A program made the position numbers and the translations under genes. From NCBI GenBank assembly GCA_019187665.1, contig JABARH010000014.1, forward strand, positions 62,001-126,000: a stretch of DNA of 64,000 nt. Reading direction: 5' to 3'. Shown here piece after piece: positions 45,086 through 52,761 of the stretch; the first letter of the stretch is position 1, and the number at the start of each line of letters is the position of its first letter. The notes under the pieces are model-generated. The model searched no databases and was not told the origin of the DNA. It saw nothing but the letters and a program-made list of their open reading frames with translations. This DNA comes from Anaerolineales bacterium (lineage in GTDB: Bacteria; Chloroflexota; Anaerolineae; Anaerolineales; Villigracilaceae).

Positions 45086-46330
45086 CTAAAATCTCTCCAC
45101 GCGCAACGCGGAAAGATCGAATTCCGTTGGTTGGCCCAGCGCGATCTGCATGACCAATTTCCCGCTGATGGGCCCAAGCGACATTCCGCCCATGGCGTGA
45201 CCGGTGGCGATAATCAGGTTTTCATATCTGCGCGCGCGACCGAGAATAGGCAACCCATCCGGCGTGCAGGGGCGCAGTCCGCGCCAGACTTCGGTGGCGG
45301 CGGGTTTGTCCACCTTGAGGTAACTCGCGGCGGCATGGGCGATGGCCGCCACGCGGCGCGGGTTAACGGAGAGATCCATGCCCGCCATCTCGAGGGTCCC
45401 GGCAAAGCGCAGCAGGCCGCCCATCGGCGTGACGGCGACGCGCGCCTCGCCGAGGATCAGGGGCAGCGATGGCCCATCATCGGGACGCGGCACGGTGAGG
45501 CTGTAGCCCTTCGCGGCCTGCACGGGGATGTTGATGCCCAGATCGCGCGCCACGCGCGGAGTCCACGCGCCCGCAGCCAGCACGATCTGTTTTCCATAGA
45601 ATGTCCCGCTTGTGGTCAGCACGGATTGGATCCGGTTTCCGCGTGTTTCGATTCGCAAAACTTCGGTGTTGCGCTGGATGCGCGCGCCGCGCTCTTCGAT
45701 CTGGTTCGCCAGTCCCTGCACAAATTTGGCCGGGTTGAAGTGTCCGTCGTTTGGGAAGAAGACCCCGCCCGCGATGTGATCGCGCAGGGCCGGCTCGCGG
45801 CGACGCGTTTCGGCCGCGTCGAGCAGGTCGGCGCGCACGCCAAATTCGGCGAGCAGTTTCGCCTCAACTTCGGCATGACGCAATCCCCGCATGGAGGCGT
45901 AGGCGGTGAGCATGCCCTTTTGTTCGTAATCGAAATCGAGTCCGCGCCGCGCCGCGAGTCCCTGGTAGAGACTCGCGCTGGCGGTGTGCAGGTCGCGCAA
46001 CAGGGGGATGGCGCGTCGCATTTGAGGCTCGCGGGCGGCAACGATGAAACGCGCCACCCAGGCCCAAAGGTCCGCGGCGAGGCGGGGTTGGATGTAGAAC
46101 GGGCTGGCGGGATCGAGCATCCATTTCAATCCGGCCGCGAGCGCGCCGGGCTCGGCGAGGGGAATACTGTGGCTTGGGACGATCAGGCCCGCGTTGGCGA
46201 AGGAACTTCCACAGGCGATCTCTCCTTTTTCGATGATCGTCACGCTTGCGCCTTCTTCGCACAAGTAATGCGCCGCGCACACGCCGATTACGCCGCCGCC
46301 GAGGATGAGGATGTCTGGGGGATTGTTCAT
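45086..46330 (-). CDS. D-amino-acid dehydrogenase / glycine-oxidase-like flavoprotein
   Basis: FAD-dependent amine oxidoreductase of the DAO family, 414 aa. The N-terminal dinucleotide-binding motif is ILGGGVIGVCAAHYLCEEGASVTIIEKG, and the substrate region has GMSLGPISGKLVMQIALG and WRGLRPCTPDGLPILGRA, close to DadA. It would deaminate D-amino acids with electron transfer to the membrane, or act on glycine or sarcosine; substrate is not provable from sequence. It starts with ATG 46330. Confidence 0.85.
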   Translation of the reverse strand: MNNPPDILILGGGVIGVCAAHYLCEEGASVTIIEKGEIACGSSFANAGLIVPSHSIPLAEPGALAAGLKWMLDPASPFYIQPRLAADLWAWVARFIVAAREPQMRRAIPLLRDLHTASASLYQGLAARRGLDFDYEQKGMLTAYASMRGLRHAEVEAKLLAEFGVRADLLDAAETRRREPALRDHIAGGVFFPNDGHFNPAKFVQGLANQIEERGARIQRNTEVLRIETRGNRIQSVLTTSGTFYGKQIVLAAGAWTPRVARDLGINIPVQAAKGYSLTVPRPDDGPSLPLILGEARVAVTPMGGLLRFAGTLEMAGMDLSVNPRRVAAIAHAAASYLKVDKPAATEVWRGLRPCTPDGLPILGRARRYENLIIATGHAMGGMSLGPISGKLVMQIALGQPTEFDLSALRVERF

Positions 46331-46422
46331 GGATGCCAGCCTTGAGGCTGTTTCGAGTATAGCATGGGTCCGTTCGTCTCCCTGGTATTACACACAAGAA
46401 AATCATCCATGCAGGACCTTCT

Positions 46423-47304
46423 TCACCCCGCGCCCTGCCTCCACCTTTTCACCCGCTCGACGATTCTCTCCTCCCGTAATTCTGCGCACACTTTCCTCAA
46501 ACTTGATCGCGCCCCCTGCCACTCCAGATCTTTGAGCGATTCTTTGAGCGGCACATCCACTCGAAGCGTGGACAACTCCCTGAACAGCAACGCGTCCTTG
46601 TAATTCTGCTGGAGATTTTCGCTCAGAGTCGTCGCGCGCCCCAAACTGAACGGAAGTTTCTGCGGGTCTTTGGGAATCGACTCGATATGTTTGTACTTCG
46701 CCAACACCGCAGACGTGGACGCCGCGCCCCAGCCTTTGATGCCAGGGTAGCCATCGGCAGAGTCGCCAACTAGCGCAAGATAATCGGGAATTGATTCTGG
46801 CTGAACGCCGAATTTCTCGACCACGCCTTTTTCATCCAATAGGATTTCACGTCGTCTATCCCAACAAATGACTTTTTTGCCTTCCACCATTTGAGTCAAA
46901 TCTTTATCCACCGAACAGATGATGACCTGCTCGACAGATTTTTCTTTCTTGAATTTGGTCACAGCAGCTGCAATGGCATCGTCCGCTTCAAACTTGACCA
47001 TGGACCAAACTGGCACACCCAAAGCGGACACCGCTTTTTCGGCGATCTCAAATTGATTCAAAATGATCGGGTCAACGCCTGCGCTGGTTTTGTAGCCCGC
47101 ATACATTTTGTTGCGAAATGACTCGATCACATGGTCAAACGCCACAGCGACATGAGTCACGCCTTCGGTTTGGAGCAACATCAACAAACTGCGGACGAGT
47201 CCAAGCGTTGCGCCGACTTCCTGCCCGTTCATGTCTTTTTTTGGCGGCGCTCCGAAATGTGCGCGGAAGAGTTCGTATGTGCCGTCAACCAGGTGGATTT
47301 TCAT
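46423..47304 (-). CDS. Stand-alone 5'-3' exonuclease (PolI N-domain-like)
   Basis: Removes RNA primers or flaps from DNA, related to the N-terminal domain of DNA polymerase I. In 293 aa it has the active-site elements HLVDGTYELFRAHFG, VAFDHVIESFRNKMYAGYKT, FEADDAIAAAVTKF, ICSVDKDLTQMV and the helix-hairpin-helix IPDYLALVGDSADGYPGIKG. No polymerase domain follows, so it is a free flap nuclease. The gene is alone, with its start region next to a repeat. Confidence 0.88.
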   Translation of the reverse strand: MKIHLVDGTYELFRAHFGAPPKKDMNGQEVGATLGLVRSLLMLLQTEGVTHVAVAFDHVIESFRNKMYAGYKTSAGVDPIILNQFEIAEKAVSALGVPVWSMVKFEADDAIAAAVTKFKKEKSVEQVIICSVDKDLTQMVEGKKVICWDRRREILLDEKGVVEKFGVQPESIPDYLALVGDSADGYPGIKGWGAASTSAVLAKYKHIESIPKDPQKLPFSLGRATTLSENLQQNYKDALLFRELSTLRVDVPLKESLKDLEWQGARSSLRKVCAELREERIVERVKRWRQGAG

Positions 47305-47319
47305 GGGTTATCCTTTTTG

Positions 47320-47357
47320 ACCATTGACCGTAGACAATGGTCAATGGTCTATCGTCC
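47320..47357. repeat. Inverted-repeat words between exonuclease and DUF1801 genes
   Basis: GACCATTGACCGTAGAC followed by AATGGTCAATGGTCTATCGTCC: GACCATTGA and TCAATGGTC are exact complements. Related words (GGACGATAGACCATTGACC) recur at 51426-51475 and 51808-51865. Confidence 0.75.
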
Positions 47358-47362
47358 AAAAA

Positions 47363-47740
47363 TTATTTCTTCTTCGCTGAATTCAACGCCACCGCCTCAC
47401 GAATCAACTCTTTCAACGCGGCTTTGTCTATTTTGGAATTTTCGGTCAGGTCAATGCCGCGCGAACCTTTCGCTTCCAACCCTGCATTGAACAATTTCTT
47501 CGGGTCTTTCAGCGACGCGCCTTTGAAGAAATTTAGTTTGACATGGTCTTTGAAAATCCCAGCCGCGACCACATTTCCTTTGGCGACAAATACGGCGGTT
47601 CCCCACTTCCAATCTTCCGAAAGGTCGGAGGAGGCGGAAAGGATCAACTTTCGCAGACGTGCCAGCAGTTTGCCGCGCCAGTCACTGCCTAGCTCTTTGA
47701 TCTGTCTGTCAATCTCTTGGGATGGAGTTAAGCCTGCCAT
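47363..47740 (-). CDS. DUF1801-family protein
   Basis: 125-aa cytoplasmic protein of the DUF1801 (YdhG-like) family, whose function is unknown. It has the typical EDWKWGTAVFVAKGNVVAAGIFKDHVKLNFFKGASLKDP core and a Lys-rich end. One of three DUF1801 genes in this 5-kb accessory stretch, all on the minus strand, and only weakly similar to each other, so they are not recent copies. Start at ATG 47740. Confidence 0.8.
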   Translation of the reverse strand: MAGLTPSQEIDRQIKELGSDWRGKLLARLRKLILSASSDLSEDWKWGTAVFVAKGNVVAAGIFKDHVKLNFFKGASLKDPKKLFNAGLEAKGSRGIDLTENSKIDKAALKELIREAVALNSAKKK

Positions 47741-47755
47741 GAGTGGTCTCTCCTC

Positions 47756-47959
47756 TCATTTCTTTGCAAACGACATGCCTTTTGCCTTCAATGCGGCTTT
47801 CAGCGCAACAAGGGCATTCGGTCCGATACCATGCAACTGCTTGATCTCGGCTTCGGTGAATTTTGCCAACTGCCTCAGGTTCTTGATCCCCGTATTGGCG
47901 AGCGCGCGCTGGGCGGGGACGGCGAGCTTGGGAAAGTCCGTAGTTGATTCTTGTTTCAT
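47756..47959 (-). CDS. Small helix-hairpin-helix protein (RNAP alpha-CTD-like)
   Basis: A 67-aa protein with PAQRALANTGIKNLRQLAKFTEAEIKQLHGIGPNALVALKAALK: two short helices, a GIGP turn and a following helix, like the RNA-polymerase alpha C-terminal or a helix-hairpin-helix DNA-binding fold. It lies 11 bases downstream of the RibD-like gene in the same direction. Probably binds DNA nonspecifically; role unknown. ATG at 47959 chosen over the one at 47998, which has no advantage. Confidence 0.7.
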   Translation of the reverse strand: MKQESTTDFPKLAVPAQRALANTGIKNLRQLAKFTEAEIKQLHGIGPNALVALKAALKAKGMSFAKK

Positions 47960-47970
47960 AGCTTCATCCT

Positions 47971-48528
47971 TTACCCGACAACGCGAAAACGAATGCAAGT
48001 TCGGACGGGCAATTCAGCGACTTGAATCTTTTCCAATTTAACTTGTTGGGCATCCAATGTTTCAAATGGACGCAATCCGCTCCCGAGTAAAACGGGAATA
48101 ATGTCCATGTGAACTTCATCCGCCAGCCCCGCCTGAAGCGCTTGTGTGGCGACGTTCGCGCCGCCGACAATGGTGACATCTTTCTCTCCAGCCACCTCTT
48201 TTGCTTTTCGAATTGCGCTTTCAACGCCGTCTGTGACAAAGGTAAAAGTCAGATTCTCGGTTTCCTTCGGATGTTTTTTTGGCGGGGTTTTCGTCACCAC
48301 AAAAATCGGGACTTGGAATTCATAACCTTCCACGTATGCGTCGAAGTCTCCTCCCATCTCGAACGTCTTGCGTCCCATCACCACCGCGCCCGTGTTTTGA
48401 ATGGCCTCTGTCAGCGGTTCGGAGTCTCGAAACGTATCCCAATCTGGATATAACGCCTCAACGCTGCCATCTTTGTCATTGATAAAACCGTCTAAAGACA
48501 TACTGAAACCGAGAATAACTTTGCCCAT
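47971..48528 (-). CDS. RibD C-terminal / dihydrofolate-reductase-fold protein
   Basis: NAD(P)H-dependent reductase-like protein of 185 aa. Starts MGKVILGFSMSLDGFINDKDGS, with VMGRKTFEMGG and TIVGGANVATQALQAGLADEVHMDIIPVLLGSGLRPF typical of RibD_C/DHFR-like proteins. These are often annotated as dihydrofolate reductases, without confirmed activity. The start at ATG 48528 is used; the longer frame has an upstream extension into the terminator. Confidence 0.85.
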   Translation of the reverse strand: MGKVILGFSMSLDGFINDKDGSVEALYPDWDTFRDSEPLTEAIQNTGAVVMGRKTFEMGGDFDAYVEGYEFQVPIFVVTKTPPKKHPKETENLTFTFVTDGVESAIRKAKEVAGEKDVTIVGGANVATQALQAGLADEVHMDIIPVLLGSGLRPFETLDAQQVKLEKIQVAELPVRTCIRFRVVG

Positions 48529-48587
48529 GTTAACCACCTTTCTTTTGAGACGCGATTGTAGAACGTAAATTTTAGAGTTGTCAAGAC

Positions 48588-48624
48588 AAAAATAGCCACA
48601 AAGGTCTCGGCGATCTTTGTGGCT
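48588..48624 (-). terminator. Intrinsic terminator downstream of the gene fossil
   Basis: AGCCACAAAG and CTTTGTGGCT (48594-48603 and 48615-48624); on the minus strand the hairpin is followed by A-T-T-T-T-T. It ends the fossil region at 48655-48925. Confidence 0.75.
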
Positions 48625-48654
48625 CGTCTTCAATCTCGATTGCGCGGAAGAGAT

Positions 48655-48925
48655 TTAGCTCACCGCTTTTTTCACCAGCGCGGCGAGCTTCGCCTCTTCA
48701 GTGGAACTCACCTTGACCAGCGCAAAACCAGCCGCCCACATATTGCCATCGGCGAGGCGCGTCGTAGAAGGCGAGTTCATCTACACGGAGGTTCATTTGT
48801 TCGCCGCGCTTGTCGGCTTCGCGGATGTTTTTGGCGAGTTGGATGAGTTCTTCGATAATTTGCGCAGATGTGATCAAGCCGTTCTAGTAACAGCATGTCG
48901 GAGAATTTTCTGCCTTGCGCTAAAT
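48655..48925 (-). pseudogene. Chimeric fossil: HsdR C-terminus joined to DUF1801 C-terminus
   Basis: Two unrelated remnants. From about 48866 down to 48764 the minus strand encodes AQIIEELIQLAKNIREADKR and then GEQMNLRVDELAFYDA, the hallmark of the C-terminal helical domain of type I restriction subunit HsdR; upstream, in another frame, QGRKFSDML fits the preceding HsdR segment, so a frameshift lies between. At about 48763 the frame breaks and the sequence continues in a different frame as DGNMWAAGFALVKVSSTEEA with a stop at 48655, a near copy of the end of the intact DUF1801 gene at 49315. Not expressed as a protein; it is evidence for a lost type I R-M system. Confidence 0.85.
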
Positions 48926-49012
48926 TGAATTGACTGCGCGTTGAACATGAATTCAAAGACAGATGCTGTCTTATCTTGTGCGTGTATAATTTACTCAAGT
49001 TTGGAGGTTGAT

Positions 49013-49252
49013 ATGAGAGAATTCTTGCTTTCGATTGATACGCTGTGGATTGTGGTTCTGATTCTGGGCTGGTTTATCGTGTCTGAGTTGCGATCGGGCG
49101 AAATTCATTTACGTTTTTTCGGTTCCATCAAGCGCGCGCGAACGCCGATAATTTACTGGCTGTTTATCCTCTTCTATATCGCAGTTCTGGGCGTTGTCGT
49201 GTACGCATGGGTGAATGGGGTGCGGATTCCTGTATCAGAATTGTTTGATTGA
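49013..49252 (+). CDS. Small two-helix membrane protein
   Basis: 79-aa protein with two predicted membrane helices (LWIVVLILGWFIVSELR, about 12-28, and IIYWLFILFYIAVLGVVVYAW, about 43-63), joined by a basic loop. GGAGGTTG sits directly before ATG 49013. No family recognised and no obvious partner; it lies between a gene fossil and a DUF1801 gene on the opposite strand. Confidence 0.65.
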   Translation: MREFLLSIDTLWIVVLILGWFIVSELRSGEIHLRFFGSIKRARTPIIYWLFILFYIAVLGVVVYAWVNGVRIPVSELFD

Positions 49253-49314
49253 GTAAAGACATCTCTTGGAAAAACTCATGGTCACAACCATCGGCGTTTC
49301 AATTCGTCAGTTTC

Positions 49315-49758
49315 TCAACTCACCGCTTTCTTCACGAGTGCGGCGAGCTTCGCTTCCTCCGCAGGGGATATCTTCACCAGCGCAAAACCAGCCGCCCACA
49401 TATTGCCATCGTCGAGGTGTGCCGAATCGGTGAGGCCGAACGTGCAATACCGCGAGCCAAACTTACTCCCCGCCTGAAAGAAACACACCACCTTGCCCTC
49501 CGCGTTAGCATAGGCGGGCATCCCGTACCAGGTCTTTGGCGTGAGCGCGGGCGCGGCGGCTTTGACGATCTCGTGAATCTTTTTCGCCATCGAACGCTCC
49601 GCGTCGTTCATCTTGGCGAACGCCGCAAAGACAGCCTTCTCCATCTCTTCCTTATTTGCCGCCATTTTTCTCTCTTTGAGAGTCTCCTTCATCGCCGCTA
49701 TTTCTTCTGCCGATAACCCTGTGCTGGATTTTTTTACAACTTTCTTGGCGCTCATCAT
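49315..49758 (-). CDS. DUF1801-family protein
   Basis: 147-aa member of DUF1801 with a Lys/Ser/Ala-rich N-terminal extension (SAKKVVKKSSTGLSAEEIAAMKETLKERK) and core with PKTWYGMPAYANAEGKVVCFFQAGSKFGSRYCTFG and the end HLDDGNMWAAGFALVKISP. Function unknown. Its 3' end is duplicated in the fossil at 48655, which dates that recombination as fairly recent. Divergent from the MarR gene across a palindromic site, so MarR may repress it. Confidence 0.8.
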   Translation of the reverse strand: MMSAKKVVKKSSTGLSAEEIAAMKETLKERKMAANKEEMEKAVFAAFAKMNDAERSMAKKIHEIVKAAAPALTPKTWYGMPAYANAEGKVVCFFQAGSKFGSRYCTFGLTDSAHLDDGNMWAAGFALVKISPAEEAKLAALVKKAVS

Positions 49759-49802
49759 GATCTCCTTGTTTAACCTTGCGTCAAAACGAATTTAGTTATA
49801 TA

Positions 49803-49817
49803 ATAAAGATACTTTAT
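49803..49817. promoter_or_regulatory. Candidate MarR operator
   Basis: Perfect palindrome ATAAAG-ATA-CTTTAT in an A+T-rich stretch between divergent genes for DUF1801 and MarR. MarR proteins usually bind such palindromes near their own promoters. Confidence 0.5.
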
Positions 49818-49844
49818 AATAAAGATAATGTCAAGGGTAGCGCT

Positions 49845-50306
49845 ATGGCAAACTCCAAAACCGAATTAAAGAACCGAGCCCTCGCCGCCGTGCGCGATTA
49901 TGGCGTTCAACTGGCGCTGTTCCGCAACGCCGTGAGCGAATCGGCGGGACTCAACGTCACCGACACAGATTGTCTCAGGCTTTTATTTCTCAAAGGCAAT
50001 GCCACGCCCTCCGAGATCGCCAAATACACGGGGCTCACATCGGGCGCGACGACCGCCATGCTCGACCGACTCGAAAAGGCAGGCTTGATCGACAGGCGCC
50101 CCAATCCCAACGACCGCCGCGGATTTCTGATCGCTCCCGCAAAAGGGAGCGGCGAAAAAATGGCGTCCTGGTTTGCATCCGCCAGAAAAGCGCAGGATGA
50201 AATGATCTCCAGTTACACCGCCGCTGAACTGGAAATCATTTCGGATGTCTTTGAGCGATTTACAAAATTATGGGATGATGAACGCGGGAAACTGAACAAG
50301 GGATAA
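49845..50306 (+). CDS. MarR-family transcriptional regulator
   Basis: 153-aa dimeric winged-helix repressor. The HTH TPSEIAKYTGLTSGATTAMLDRLEKAGLI is followed by the wing with RRPNPNDRRGFLI. The start at ATG 49845 follows AAGGGTAGCG, a weak ribosome site; the ATG at 49776 would lie in the operator region. Divergent from the DUF1801 gene; probably autoregulates and represses that gene. Ligand unknown. Confidence 0.9.
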   Translation: MANSKTELKNRALAAVRDYGVQLALFRNAVSESAGLNVTDTDCLRLLFLKGNATPSEIAKYTGLTSGATTAMLDRLEKAGLIDRRPNPNDRRGFLIAPAKGSGEKMASWFASARKAQDEMISSYTAAELEIISDVFERFTKLWDDERGKLNKG

Positions 50307-50320
50307 ACCCCGCTCTTCGT

Positions 50321-50872
50321 TCATCCTTTTTCCATCAACGCCAGCAGTTTCGTCGTCGTATTCCAATTGCGGATGGTCATGTATTGATACATCGGCATTG
50401 AAATAATTTTTGTCAAGTGGCTTGAAGAGGCTCTGGCAGTGAGACGTGAAAAATACAATACGTCTTTTCCAGCGGACCCGCTATCCACGCCTTCTTTCAT
50501 GCTGACGTTTTTCATCGCTTCTTTCGCGGTGAGCGGTTCTTTCAGGAAAATCACATCGCATCGAAATTTATCGGGCTGTTTGCCAAACCCGCGCGGCGAT
50601 TCGTCCACGGCTTGTTTGAGTTGCTTGTGCATAATCACAACCAGCCGCGCTTCATAATCGAAGCGTTCAGAAAGCCCGACTTCAATCTTCTTCGTCAGTT
50701 TGGCTTTATCTTTCTCAGCGGATTTGAAGATCACATTCCCGCTTTGAATGTAAGTGACCACGTCGGTCAAGCCCATGCTTTCAAAGCAGGCTTTCAAGTC
50801 CGCCATTTTGATGATGTTGTTCCCGCCGACGTTGATTCCGCGCAACAATGCAAGGTATTGAGTCTGTGCCAT
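50321..50872 (-). CDS. DUF1697-family protein
   Basis: 183-aa protein of DUF1697 with the canonical start YLALLRGINVGGNNIIKMADLK and TYIQSGNVIFKSAEKDKAKL, then YFSRLTARASSSHLTKI and the end MTIRNWNTTTKLLALM. The family is widespread, of unknown function. Start at ATG 50872 with GGATCC-type spacing and no strong SD. It is followed by a hairpin and a short 8-bp array, before the VOC gene end. Confidence 0.85.
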   Translation of the reverse strand: MAQTQYLALLRGINVGGNNIIKMADLKACFESMGLTDVVTYIQSGNVIFKSAEKDKAKLTKKIEVGLSERFDYEARLVVIMHKQLKQAVDESPRGFGKQPDKFRCDVIFLKEPLTAKEAMKNVSMKEGVDSGSAGKDVLYFSRLTARASSSHLTKIISMPMYQYMTIRNWNTTTKLLALMEKG

Positions 50873-50888
50873 TGGATCCTTTCAAAAC

Positions 50889-50939
50889 GTAAGGCGACCC
50901 ATTCAATGTTGATCGAAATACATCTTCGGGTCGCCTTAC
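50889..50939. terminator. Hairpin between VOC and DUF1697 genes
   Basis: GTAAGGCGACCC (50889-50900) and GGGTCGCCTTAC (50928-50939), a perfect 12-bp stem with 27-base loop. It lies just past the short 8-bp array that follows the VOC gene. Confidence 0.55.
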
Positions 50940-50971
50940 CTATTTACGTGTCTACTTGTTTACCTGCTTAC
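50940..50971 (-). repeat. Four-unit 8-bp array supplying the VOC stop codon
   Basis: On the minus strand GTAAGCAG, GTAAACAA, GTAGACAC, GTAAATAG. The TAA in the first unit (50970-50968) is the stop codon of the VOC gene. Same family and orientation as the long arrays. Confidence 0.8.
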
Positions 50972-51408
50972 TTCCCATTATACGCCTTCTGCAAATCTGC
51001 CACGATCATCTTGTTCATCTTCAACATGGCATCCACCACGCGCTTGGCTTTGACTTGGTCGGGGTCGCCCATCAACTCGCCGAGTTGTTTTGGCACAACC
51101 TGCCACGACAGACCGAACTTGTCCTTGCACCAGCCGCATCTGCCCTCTTCGCCGCCGTCGGCGATGAGTTTGTTCCAGTAGTAATCCACTTCTTTCTGGT
51201 CTTCGCACTGGATGTAGAACGAAACCGCTTCATTGAACTTGAATTCGGGTCCTGCGTTCAAGCCCATGAATTCCTGTCCGTCCAATTCAAACTGCACGGA
51301 ATACGGCGACGAACTGATCACCTTTGAATTCTTGAAGATGGAGACGTAGTAATTCATCGCCTCTTCAGCCTGCGACTCGAACCATAAGAACGGGGTAATC
51401 TTTTTCAT
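50968..51408 (-). CDS. VOC-family protein (PhnB / glyoxalase-like)
   Basis: 146-aa vicinal-oxygen-chelate protein of the PhnB type: MKKITPFLWFESQAEEAMNYYVSIF, VQFELDGQEFMGLNAGPEFKFNEAVSFYIQCEDQ, GRCGWCKDKFGLSWQVVPKQ. Such proteins are widespread and mostly uncharacterised. The stop codon lies in a repeat unit, so the C-terminal AYNGK may be shaped by the array. Start at ATG 51408. Confidence 0.85.
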   Translation of the reverse strand: MKKITPFLWFESQAEEAMNYYVSIFKNSKVISSSPYSVQFELDGQEFMGLNAGPEFKFNEAVSFYIQCEDQKEVDYYWNKLIADGGEEGRCGWCKDKFGLSWQVVPKQLGELMGDPDQVKAKRVVDAMLKMNKMIVADLQKAYNGK

Positions 51409-51425
51409 TTAATCTCTCCTTTTAT

Positions 51426-51475
51426 CACCATGGACGATAGACCATTGACCATTTTATGATCTATTGTCCATCCTC
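51426..51475. repeat. Inverted words GGACGATAGACCATTGACC between genes
   Basis: ATGGACGATAGACC followed by ATTGACC and then GATCTATTGTCCATCC, an imperfect inverted copy. It shares words with repeats at 47320-47357 and 51808-51865. Confidence 0.65.
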
Positions 51476-51478
51476 AAA

Positions 51479-51793
51479 TTATTTTTTCTTCACGGTCTTT
51501 TTGACGGGTTTCTTCGTAACTGCCTTATTCTTTTTCCCCTTGCCTTCTAAATTCAACGTGCCAGAAGCATCGCGATGAACGCCTGTCGTATGCTTCAACT
51601 CAAATTCTGCGCCGTTGCGGATCACGTACGCAATCGCTCGCGCATGACCCGTCCCCAGATCGTAATCGCGTTTCAACCAAACGATGATATCTTTGAATTC
51701 AGTGATCTTCAATTTCTTGGCTTCGGCAATGAATTGTTTGGGAGTCTTGCCAGTTTTTTCTTCTATGTTATCGAGATAGGCTTGAAATGACAT
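51479..51793 (-). CDS. DUF4287-family protein
   Basis: 104-aa protein starting MSFQAYLDNIEEKTGKTPKQFIAEAKK, with FKDIIVWLKRDYDLGTGHARAIAYVI in the middle and a Lys-rich tail (KKPVKKTVKKK). These short proteins are often neighbours of DUF1801 and VOC genes; function unknown. The ATG at 51793 follows GGAGAA; the longer frame lacks support. Confidence 0.78.
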   Translation of the reverse strand: MSFQAYLDNIEEKTGKTPKQFIAEAKKLKITEFKDIIVWLKRDYDLGTGHARAIAYVIRNGAEFELKHTTGVHRDASGTLNLEGKGKKNKAVTKKPVKKTVKKK

Positions 51794-51807
51794 TTTATTT
51801 TCTCCTT

Positions 51808-51865
51808 TTAGGGACGATGGACGATAGACCGCCGACAATTTTATGGTCTATCGTCAATGGTCAAG
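51808..51865. repeat. Repeat words between DUF4287 and DUF1801 genes
   Basis: GGACGATGGACGATAGACC, then GGTCTATCGTCAATGGTC, a near complement. Third copy of this intergenic family. Confidence 0.65.
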
Positions 51866-52234
51866 TTATTTTTGATTCTTCAAATGATCCGCCACGCGAT
51901 ATTTCACCACCTGACGGATCAATTTCAACGGAAGCGGCTGATCGAGCGGGAATTGGATCGTCCCTTTGCCAGCAGTATACTTCGAGACGGCTTTGTTGAA
52001 CGCTTCACTCCCCGCTGGAATTGGATACATCGAAACATGCTTTTTCCACGCCGAATAATAGACGAGATTCTTTCCGTTCAACTCGAAGCACGCGATCTGA
52101 TAACTGATCTTCTCTTTGGCAGTCGGCACAACTGCTTTGATCGTTGTCCGCATTTCTTTCAACACCTTCTGCACATCAGGCGGGAACGAGCCGATATATT
52201 CAGTCACCGAAGCAAATCCTTTTTTCGTTGCCAT
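51866..52234 (-). CDS. DUF1801-family protein
   Basis: 122-aa DUF1801 protein starting MATKKGFASVTEYIGSFPPDVQKVLKEMR, with AKEKISYQIACFELNGKNLVYYSAWKKHVSMYPIP and GKGTIQFPLDQPLPLKLIRQVVKYR. Close to the YdhG type; function unknown. GGAGAT lies before ATG 52234. Confidence 0.82.
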   Translation of the reverse strand: MATKKGFASVTEYIGSFPPDVQKVLKEMRTTIKAVVPTAKEKISYQIACFELNGKNLVYYSAWKKHVSMYPIPAGSEAFNKAVSKYTAGKGTIQFPLDQPLPLKLIRQVVKYRVADHLKNQK

Positions 52235-52296
52235 GAGAATCTCCTTTCAGATCTGTCACGCTGAACATCCATATCTGGGCGCAAGGCGTGGCCTAC

Positions 52297-52400
52297 GTGT
52301 TTACGTGTGTACGTGTCTACGTGTGTACGTGTGTACGTGTCTACGTGTTTACGTGTCTACGTGTCTACGTGTTTACGTGTTTACGTGTCTACGTGTCTAC
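52297..52400 (-). repeat. 13-unit 8-bp array, minus-strand orientation
   Basis: On the plus strand GTGTTTAC, GTGTGTAC and GTGTCTAC units, the complement of the GTAGACAC family. It lies downstream of the minus-strand gene at 52500, abutting a TGA at 52401-52403. Confidence 0.95.
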
Positions 52401-52751
52401 TCACCTCATCCCCGCCAAAACCTCATCCAAGCGCTCATAGCCCTCGCGCGCGGCGCGACCCCCATCGGGCAGGCGGGCGGCCGCGTGGTGCGGCGGACCC
52501 TACGCCCCGATCACCTTGTCAATCGCGTCAATTGCTTGCCGCGCCTTCTCCTGGTCCACGTTATGCAAGACGGCGTACATTGTGATCGCTTCGGGGCGGC
52601 GCTTTTGCAACAGCAATTCACGAATGCGAACGTCGCTGGTTTTCAGGTCCCCTTCCGCATAATCTACATTCATTTTGTGATAGAGATACTTGACGCGCTC
52701 CTCCAGTTCAATGAGGCGGGCTTTCAGACTATCGAATTCAGATTGTCCCAT
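52401..52751 (-). CDS. Small protein, L7/L12 C-domain-like, with internal TAG
   Basis: As read, an 83-aa protein (52751 to a TAG at 52500-52502). It begins with MGQSEFDSLKARLIELEERVKYLYHKM, a coiled-coil-like helix, and continues with RELLLQKRRPEAITMYAVLHNVDQEKARQAIDAIDKVIG, reminiscent of the ribosomal L7/L12 C-terminal fold. After the TAG the same frame stays open for 32 codons (GPPHHAAARLPDGGRAARE and then GYERLDEVLAGMR) to a TGA at 52401, which abuts the 8-bp array. The extension looks like coding sequence, so the TAG may be a recent nonsense mutation. Feature coordinates include it. AGGAG lies near the start. Confidence 0.6.
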
Positions 52752-52761
52752 GTGATTTCTC

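Noticed and set aside
48941..49012. 24-residue N-terminal extension of the small membrane protein at 49013
   Set aside because: ATG 49013 has a strong GGAGG; the extension does not.
52401..52502. Stop-codon recoding (pyrrolysine or programmed readthrough) at TAG 52500
   Set aside because: No pyl genes or readthrough signals seen; TAG is used as an ordinary stop throughout the window. A nonsense mutation is simpler.
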